In this document: piece by piece, positions 59,183 through 64,000 of the stretch
Layout of the letters: the number at the start of each line of letters is the position of its first letter
How positions within the stretch are numbered: position 1 is the first letter of the stretch
Assembly (NCBI RefSeq): GCF_002001045.1
Contig: NZ_MUNR01000014.1
Span: forward strand, 124,001-188,000
Origin: Rhodanobacter sp. C01
GTDB lineage: Bacteria; Pseudomonadota; Gammaproteobacteria; Xanthomonadales; Rhodanobacteraceae
Length of the DNA stretch: 64,000 nucleotides
Direction of reading: 5' to 3'
Program-made: the position numbers and the translations under genes
The notes under the pieces: model-generated
Database searches by the model: none
What the model was told of the DNA's origin: nothing
What the model saw: the letters and a program-made list of their open reading frames with translations, nothing else

Positions 59183-59228
59183 AAAAAGCAAGAGTGCTTT
59201 TTCGCCTAATCGGAAAAAGCGCTCTTGC
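59183..59228 (-). terminator. Intercistronic terminator with an alternative hairpin
   Basis: On the minus strand a 16-bp stem with one G-U pair (59213-59228 with 59088+100, i.e. 59188-59203) and a 9-base loop is followed by UUUUU (59183-59187). A competing hairpin (59195-59203 with 59182-59190) uses the same arm plus the U tract. This allows partial termination after rubrerythrin. Confidence 0.75.
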
Positions 59229-59246
59229 CCCGATCCGGATACGCGA

Positions 59247-59666
59247 TTAGCCCAGGTCGCCCAGCGCCTTGGTGAAGCGGTTGGCGTGCGAACGCTCGGC
59301 CTTGGCCAGGGTCTCGAACCAGTCGGCGATCTCGTCGAAGCCTTCCTCGCGTGCGGCCTTGTGCATGCCCGGGTACATGTCGGTGTACTCGTGGGTCTCG
59401 CCGGCGATGGCGCTTTTCAGGTTCAGGTGGGTTTCGCCGAACGGGAGGCCGGTGGCGGGATCACCCACGGCTTCGAGGTATTCCAGGTGGCCGTGCGCGT
59501 GACCGGTCTCACCTTCGGCGGTGGAGCGGAACACCGCGGAAACATCGTTGAAGCCTTCCACGTCGGCCTTGGCGGCGAAGTAGAGGTAGCGGCGGTTGGC
59601 CATCGATTCGCCGGCAAAGGCGTCTTTCAGGTTCTGCTCGGTCTTGGAGCCTTTCAGGTTACTCAT
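59247..59666 (-). CDS. rbr: Rubrerythrin (ferritin-like diiron domain only)
   Basis: A 139-residue peroxide-reducing diiron protein with the two ExxH-type half-sites ([11 protein letters not shown] and [10 protein letters not shown]) and the [12 protein letters not shown] helix. It lacks the C-terminal rubredoxin domain, so it needs an external electron donor, perhaps the neighbouring Fe-S protein. An OxyR-type box abuts a promoter 70 bases upstream. The start is preceded by GAGGTGATGTC. Confidence 0.95.
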   Translation of the reverse strand: MSNLKGSKTEQNLKDAFAGESMANRRYLYFAAKADVEGFNDVSAVFRSTAEGETGHAHGHLEYLEAVGDPATGLPFGETHLNLKSAIAGETHEYTDMYPGMHKAAREEGFDEIADWFETLAKAERSHANRFTKALGDLG

Positions 59667-59731
59667 GACATCACCTCGTGGCGTTGGGCTGGGAGGGAAA
59701 TGTGAGCCGGCCTTGCGGTCGTGACCTGCCG

Positions 59732-59760
59732 AGCGTAGCGCCCGGCGGGCAGGGGATGAA
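59732..59760 (-). promoter_or_regulatory. Promoter of rubrerythrin gene
   Basis: On the minus strand: TTCATC (59755-59760), 17-base spacer, TACGCT (59732-59737). Both hexamers are poor, as expected for an activator-dependent promoter, and the -35 touches the OxyR-type box. Start of transcription near 59725. Confidence 0.55.
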
Positions 59761-59797
59761 ATTGATTGTGTCGATGGAACGGATAGCTTGCAGCTAT
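59761..59797 (-). promoter_or_regulatory. OxyR-type box before rubrerythrin
   Basis: Read on the minus strand: ATAG-N7-CTAT-N7-ATCG-N7-CAAT. The four tetranucleotides are exactly 11 bp apart and 14 of 16 bases match the E. coli OxyR consensus ATAG-N7-CTAT-N7-ATAG-N7-CTAT. It overlaps the oxyR stop codon and ends directly at the rubrerythrin -35. Confidence 0.75.
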
Positions 59798-60765
59798 CGG
59801 CTTGCCGTCCGACGTTTCACTGCAGACTTGATCTCCGTGACAGGCGACGTGGCGGCGGTATGCGCGTCAAGCAGGTCAGGCGGCAGGCGCTGGAAGATCG
59901 CGGCCAGCCGCTGCAGGAAACCAGCCATGGCCGAGCTCTTGCGCCAGACCATGGCGATGCGTCGGCTCGGCGGGTGCCCCTTGAACTCGATCAGGTGCAG
60001 ATTCGCCACCGGCGCCACCGGCCGCTTCACCGCCGTCACCGGCAGCAGGGTGATGCCGACGTTGGCTGCCACCATCTGTCGCAGGGTTTCCAGGCTGGTG
60101 GCACGGAAACCGGCATGTTCTCCGGCACCGGCCATGTGGCACACCTCCAGCGCCTGATCGCGCAGGCAATGGCCATCTTCCAGCAGCAACAGGTTCTGGC
60201 TGGAGAGGTCGGCCAGCTTCAGCTGCCCCTGCTTGTGTGCCAACGGGTGCTCGCCCGACACGGCCAGAAGAAAGGGCTCCTCGAACAGGAACTCGGTATG
60301 CAGGCTTTCTTCGTGCAATGGCAGCGCCAGGATGCCGGCGTCCAGCTTGCCTTCGCGCAGCAGGCGCAGCACCACTTCTGTTTTTTCCTCGACCAGCAAC
60401 AGTTCCAGTCGTGGAAACGCCGCGCGCACCAGCGGCAGCGCATGCGGCAGCAGATACGGACCCAGGGTGGGGAAGATTCCCAGCCGGACCGTGCCCGATT
60501 CCGGGTCGAGCGTGCGCCGGGCCACGCCGCGGATCTGCTCGATCTCGTTGAGCACGTCGCGGGCACGCGTGGCGATGTCGCGGCCGACTTCGGTCAGCAG
60601 CACCTTGCGCGGCGTACGCTCGACCAGCGGCACGCCGAGTTCGTCTTCCAGCTTCTTGATCTGGGTCGACAAGGTCGGCTGGCTGACGAAGCAGGCATCG
60701 GCGGCGCGACCGAAGTGCCGATGCTCGGCCAGCGCTACCAGGTACTGCAGATCCCGCAGGTTCAT
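59794..60765 (-). CDS. oxyR: Peroxide-sensing LysR regulator OxyR
   Basis: A 323-residue LysR-type regulator starting MNLRDLQYLVALAEHRHFGRA. It has an N-terminal winged HTH (SQPTLSTQIKKLEDELG) and a sensor domain with the two redox cysteines in EDGHCLRDQALEVC, the OxyR hallmark (Cys199/Cys208 in E. coli). In-frame 60786 is not used. Its own promoter (TTGATT 60815-60820, TAGGTT 60793-60798, 16-base spacer, minus strand) lies inside an OxyR-type box, implying autoregulation. Confidence 0.96.
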   Translation of the reverse strand: MNLRDLQYLVALAEHRHFGRAADACFVSQPTLSTQIKKLEDELGVPLVERTPRKVLLTEVGRDIATRARDVLNEIEQIRGVARRTLDPESGTVRLGIFPTLGPYLLPHALPLVRAAFPRLELLLVEEKTEVVLRLLREGKLDAGILALPLHEESLHTEFLFEEPFLLAVSGEHPLAHKQGQLKLADLSSQNLLLLEDGHCLRDQALEVCHMAGAGEHAGFRATSLETLRQMVAANVGITLLPVTAVKRPVAPVANLHLIEFKGHPPSRRIAMVWRKSSAMAGFLQRLAAIFQRLPPDLLDAHTAATSPVTEIKSAVKRRTASR

Positions 60766-60784
60766 CGTGCGCCTCGCTGAAGCC

Positions 60785-60821
60785 ATAGATTCAACCTATG
60801 ACAGCGATGGTAACAATCAAT
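60785..60821 (+). promoter_or_regulatory. OxyR-type box, oxyR/sRNA divergent promoter
   Basis: ATAG (60785), CTAT (60796), ATGG (60807), CAAT (60818), exactly 11 bp apart, 14/16 matches to the OxyR consensus. It covers the putative oxyR promoter and ends directly at a plus-strand -35. Same layout and near-identical degenerate positions as the box before rubrerythrin. Confidence 0.8.
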
Positions 60822-60850
60822 TTGAACGATGCAAGCGCGGGTTCTATCTT
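60822..60850 (+). promoter_or_regulatory. Plus-strand promoter of candidate sRNA
   Basis: TTGAAC (60822-60827), 17-base spacer, TATCTT (60845-60850), start of transcription about 60857. The -35 abuts the OxyR-type box, the usual arrangement for activation by OxyR. Confidence 0.65.
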
Positions 60851-60856
60851 GCGTCT

Positions 60857-60986
60857 GTCGGGATCAGCCGGATACCGGCCCCGATCCACCGGCTTGAACC
60901 ACCTGCGCGTCAGGAGTCCCTCCCTCCCCCGCTGACGCGCAGGCTCCCCACCGGCGGTGAAGCTCGCTTCACCGCCGGTTTTTTTT
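60857..60986 (+). ncRNA. Candidate OxyR-controlled small RNA (OxyS-like position)
   Basis: About 130 nt from the promoter above to an intrinsic terminator, with no credible reading frame. Predicted stem-loops: SL1 60861-60887 (GGATC...GATCC outer, GCCGG-ATA-CCGGC inner); SL2 60902-60943, a perfect 12-bp stem with an 18-base C/U-rich loop containing CCCTCCCTCCCCC, able to pair with Shine-Dalgarno sequences; SL3 is the terminator with a poly-U tail. It is divergent from oxyR, as oxyS is in E. coli, though sequence similarity to OxyS is not evident. It could also be a leader of the downstream peptidase gene. Start and end are inferred. Confidence 0.6.
60950..60986 (+). terminator. Strong intrinsic terminator
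   Basis: A perfect 13-bp stem (60950-60962 with 60967-60979), CTCG tetraloop, and a T run through 60986 (8 T). It lies 110 bases upstream of the aminopeptidase gene and downstream of no gene, so something short must be transcribed into it. Confidence 0.95.
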
Positions 60987-61095
60987 GCGTTCCAGTGGTC
61001 AGCTTCCGGCGGGAGCAGGCCATGCCTTCTGGCACTGGGTCGAAAGTCATGGCGCGCCTTAGCGTGGGCGTTCTGCATCTGCCAGGGGAAAGTCC

Positions 61096-63777
61096 ATGCG
61101 TCGTTTCGTTCGCCCTCTTCTGCTGACCGCGCTTGCGGCCTGCTGTGGCGCCGCATTTGCCGGCACCGCCGAACAGGCGCCGCAGGGCCGCTTGCCGCGC
61201 TGGGCGGTGCCGCAGTCGTACCGGCTCTCGTTCAAGGTCGATCCGGCGCAGCAGGACTTCTCCGGCACCACCACGATCAAGGTCAAGCTCACCCAGGCAT
61301 CTGATCACCTGTGGCTCGACGGCAGCGAACTGACCGTGTCGAAGGTGACCGTCACCGACGCAGCCGACAAGGTGCACGCGGGCAAGTACGTCGCGGTGGA
61401 TCCGAAGGCCGGCGTGGTGCGGATCGATTTCGGCAGCACGCTGAAGCCGCAGGAGTTGACGCTTAGCTTCGATTACACCGCACCGCTCAACGCGCAATTG
61501 CAGGGGCTGTACAAGGTCAGCGCCAAGGGCCAGCCGTATGCGATGACGCAGATGGAGCCGATCAGCGCGCGCTTTGCCTTCCCCAGCTTCGACGAGCCGG
61601 GCTTCAAGACCCCGTTCGACATCAGCCTGACCATCCCCGATAGCCAGACCGCGGTGGCCAACACGCAGCAGGTGAAGGAGGTACCGGCGGGCAAGGGCTG
61701 GAAGACGCTGACCTTTGCGCAGACGCTGCCGCTGCCGACCTACCTGGTTGCCTTTGGTGTCGGCCCGTGGAGCATTGCCACGGCACCGGACATTTCGCCC
61801 GATGCCTATCGCAACACGCCGCTGCCGCTGCGTGGCATCGCCTCCGCCGGCGAGGCGCATCGGATGTCGCATGTGCTGGGCGAGACACCGAGCATCATCC
61901 ACGCGCTGGAGAATTATTACGGCTTCGGCTACCCGTGGGACAAGCTCGACGTGCTCGCTGCACCGGACTTCTCCGCTGGCGCCATGGAAAACGCCGGCCT
62001 GGTCACCTTCCGTGACTGGCTGCTGCTGCTCGACAAGGATTCGCCGGCGCGCAACGTGCGTGGTTCGTTCAACGTCACCGCGCATGAGCTGGCGCACCAG
62101 TGGACCGGCGACACGGTGACGCTGGAATGGTGGAACGACATCTGGCTCAACGAAGCCTTCGCTACCTGGATGCAGCAGAAGGTGACGATGGAAGTGCACC
62201 CTGAATACCGCGCCGATCTCGACCGTGTACGCGGCGGGCAGGGCGCGATGGCGAACGACAGTCTGGTCAGCGCACGGCGCATTCGCCAGCCGATCACCGG
62301 CAATGGCGACATCATGACCGCGTTCGACGGCATCACGTACCAGAAGGGCGCCAGCGTCATTGGCATGTTCGAGAGCTATGTCGGCGAGAAGACCTTCCAG
62401 AAGGGCATGCGTGCGTATATCCAGCAGCACAAGTTCGGCAATGCAGTAGCCGACGATCTGGTTTCGGCGATCGCCACCGCTGCCGGCAAGGGCGATGCGT
62501 TCAAGCATGCGTTCAACAGCTTCCTGGACCAGTCCGGCGTGCCGTACGTGCAGACCAAACTCGAGCAGAAGGACGGCAAGACCGTGCTGCAGCTCAGCCA
62601 GAGTCGCTACCTGCCGCTCGGCAGCACCGGCGATGCGCAGCGCATCTGGGGCGTGCCGGTATGCGTGCGCTATGGCACTACCGACGGTAGCAAGGTCAGT
62701 TGCGAGATGCTCGACAAGACGACCGGCTCGATGGTACTGGCGGGTGCCAGCAACCCGACCTGGGTGATGCCGAATGCGAATGCCGGCGGCTACTACCGCT
62801 TCAGTCTGGGCAAGCAGGATCTGGCCAGCCTGACCCATGCAGCAGGCAAGCTCAGCGATGCCGAGCAACTGGCTTATGCCGATGCGATCGATGCCAGCTT
62901 CCGCCATGGCGATCTGGATGCCGGCGACGTGCTGGCTGCGCTGAAGCCGCTGACCGGCTCGAAGATCCGCGAGGTTGCCACCGCGCCACTCGGCCAGCTC
63001 GGCTGGATCTACCAGCACGAAGCCACCACCGATGCCCAGCGCGCGCGTCTGGCTGAGTGGGTGAAGGATGCCTACCTGCCACGCCTGGAACAGCTTGGCT
63101 ACCAGCGCAAGGCTGGCGAATCCGAGGACGACTCGCTGCTGCGCAGCACTCTGGCCAGCAGCCTGGCGTTCGACTTCAAGCTGCCCGAAGTGCGTGCCGC
63201 ACTGCTCAAACAGGGTGAGGCAGCACTGAAGCCAAAGGCGGATGGCCGTCTGGACCTGGATGCGGCCGATCCGGATCTGCTGGGTGATGCGCTCGGCATC
63301 GCGGTGCAGGAGCAGGGCAAGCCCGCTGTCGATGCGCTGATCGCCGAGCTGCCGAAGACCAGTGACGCTGCATTGCGCAATGGCATCCTCGGTGGTCTGT
63401 CCAGCGTGGAAGATCCGGCGCTGACCGAGCAGGTACGTAACTTCGCTCTGGACAAGCAGGTCAAGGTTGGCGAGATGACCATGCTGCTGATGAGTGGTCG
63501 CGACACGACCGCCCAGCGCGATGCGATGTGGCAGTGGTTCACTGCGCACTACCCGCAGATCCTGGCGCGTACCGGCAGTTTCGCGGGCGGTTTCCTGCCA
63601 CGACTGGCCGCCGGTGGCGGTTGTTCGCAGGCGGAAGCCGATCGCGTGCAGGCCTTCTTCAAGCCACGTCTGAACGACGCGGCTGGCATCGAACGCGGCC
63701 TGGCGCAGACCGGCGAGTCGATCCAGCTGTGCAGCGCGTTGAAGGCGAAGCAGGATCCGGCGGCGATCGTGCGCTGA
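61096..63777 (+). CDS. M1-family aminopeptidase, exported
   Basis: An 893-residue zinc aminopeptidase with a signal peptide (about 1-22, ending AFA) and an N-terminal beta domain. The catalytic domain has GAMEN (MENAG, ~296) and HELAHQWTGD followed by WLNEAFATW (HExxH-x18-E, about 330-355), and an ERAP1-like helical C-domain follows. The export signal and C-domain distinguish it from cytoplasmic PepN. Likely periplasmic or secreted peptide degradation. GGGGAAAG precedes the start by 4 bases. Confidence 0.93.
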   Translation: MRRFVRPLLLTALAACCGAAFAGTAEQAPQGRLPRWAVPQSYRLSFKVDPAQQDFSGTTTIKVKLTQASDHLWLDGSELTVSKVTVTDAADKVHAGKYVAVDPKAGVVRIDFGSTLKPQELTLSFDYTAPLNAQLQGLYKVSAKGQPYAMTQMEPISARFAFPSFDEPGFKTPFDISLTIPDSQTAVANTQQVKEVPAGKGWKTLTFAQTLPLPTYLVAFGVGPWSIATAPDISPDAYRNTPLPLRGIASAGEAHRMSHVLGETPSIIHALENYYGFGYPWDKLDVLAAPDFSAGAMENAGLVTFRDWLLLLDKDSPARNVRGSFNVTAHELAHQWTGDTVTLEWWNDIWLNEAFATWMQQKVTMEVHPEYRADLDRVRGGQGAMANDSLVSARRIRQPITGNGDIMTAFDGITYQKGASVIGMFESYVGEKTFQKGMRAYIQQHKFGNAVADDLVSAIATAAGKGDAFKHAFNSFLDQSGVPYVQTKLEQKDGKTVLQLSQSRYLPLGSTGDAQRIWGVPVCVRYGTTDGSKVSCEMLDKTTGSMVLAGASNPTWVMPNANAGGYYRFSLGKQDLASLTHAAGKLSDAEQLAYADAIDASFRHGDLDAGDVLAALKPLTGSKIREVATAPLGQLGWIYQHEATTDAQRARLAEWVKDAYLPRLEQLGYQRKAGESEDDSLLRSTLASSLAFDFKLPEVRAALLKQGEAALKPKADGRLDLDAADPDLLGDALGIAVQEQGKPAVDALIAELPKTSDAALRNGILGGLSSVEDPALTEQVRNFALDKQVKVGEMTMLLMSGRDTTAQRDAMWQWFTAHYPQILARTGSFAGGFLPRLAAGGGCSQAEADRVQAFFKPRLNDAAGIERGLAQTGESIQLCSALKAKQDPAAIVR

Positions 63778-64000
63778 CGATGGCTCAGGTCTTCATGCAA
63801 TCCGGTGCGAGGTACAGTCATTTCCCGCGCCGAATTGCATTTGGGCCTTCGGACAAAGCAGGTCGCCTGAGATGGCTGCACAGCTGATCAGGTCCATAAG
63901 ATCAACCATTGACCGGAAGCCGATATAAAGTCGGGGCCAAGCCGCCATCCTGGCGACAAGGTGTGATGGCTGGACCGACTTGGGTTTGGCGAATTTCCCA
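63778..64000. other. Window edge, no gene recognised
   Basis: 223 bases after the aminopeptidase stop. Open frames here are short or shadows of the peptidase. No terminator or promoter is clear. Confidence 0.4.

Noticed and set aside
60910-63549. 879-codon open frame antisense to the aminopeptidase
   Set aside because: Arg/His/Gln-rich low-complexity translation with no domain, fully opposite a clear M1 peptidase; typical high-GC shadow. It also runs through the sRNA terminator.
63549-63881. Minus-strand frame at the right end
   Set aside because: Mostly opposite the peptidase C-terminus; no ribosome site or family resemblance.

Overview
The window is a dense, high-GC bacterial chromosome segment. 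Its content and gene order point to the Xanthomonadales, most likely the Rhodanobacteraceae (Rhodanobacter/Dyella/Frateuria-like). The clues are pilS divergent from sucCD, ruvC-ruvA-kup-ruvB-ybgC-tolQRAB-pal-cpoB-queE-queC-tRNA-Lys, fmdB/aspS/yebC, a fused cysNC, and one REP-type inverted repeat carrying the GTAGGAGCGC head common in this group. This is inference from gene content; I ran no database search. I see no prophage, insertion sequence or CRISPR array.

Layout. 0.2-5.5 kb (minus): secreted GH125 and GH36-like glycosidases directly behind a PilS-type sensor kinase that lacks its usual pilR neighbour. 5.7-9.5 kb: sucC, sucD, a perfect hairpin terminator, and glutamine-dependent nadE. 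9.5-16 kb: a DMT exporter, a small membrane protein, a Rieske protein, cysD-cysNC (sulfate activation), sdaA, and a glutaredoxin-like gene whose stop codon lies inside a REP inverted repeat. 16-20.4 kb: a single-chain 3-oxoacid CoA-transferase, then a BlaI/M56 repressor-sensor pair with two palindromic operators, followed by an exported isoaspartyl peptidase. 20.7-26.2 kb: bamD, rluD, pgeF, and clpB with a sigma-32-type promoter. 26.3-32.6 kb: a TonB-dependent receptor preceded by tandem MetJ-like boxes, then fmdB, a DUF3011 protein, aspS and an esterase.

32.7-44.9 kb is a long plus-strand housekeeping run: yebC, Holliday-junction genes ruvCAB interrupted by kup, the Tol-Pal envelope machine, queuosine genes queE and queC, and tRNA-Lys. 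45-52 kb (minus) holds glnS, a nucleoside deaminase, a TVP38/DedA protein, then a hybrid histidine kinase, a LuxR-type response regulator and a PhnD-like periplasmic binding protein with no transporter genes. 52-57 kb is more accessory: apt, a GMC oxidoreductase, and a small HabA-like membrane gene whose apparent native start codon is followed at once by a stop codon.

The most interesting region is 57.2-61.1 kb, an apparent peroxide-response cluster. oxyR is flanked by two OxyR-type boxes, each made of four tetranucleotides at exact 11-bp periodicity (14 of 16 consensus bases each). One sits against the -35 of a plus-strand promoter that leads, about 130 nt later, to a strong intrinsic terminator. 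No gene lies between, so this is a candidate OxyS-like small RNA with three stem-loops and a C/U-rich anti-Shine-Dalgarno loop. The other box sits with the same geometry before rubrerythrin, the first gene of a run that continues with an Fe-S/GlpC-like protein, a DUF3501 protein and an anchored periplasmic protein. A hairpin terminator after rubrerythrin would set it apart in dosage from the genes behind it.
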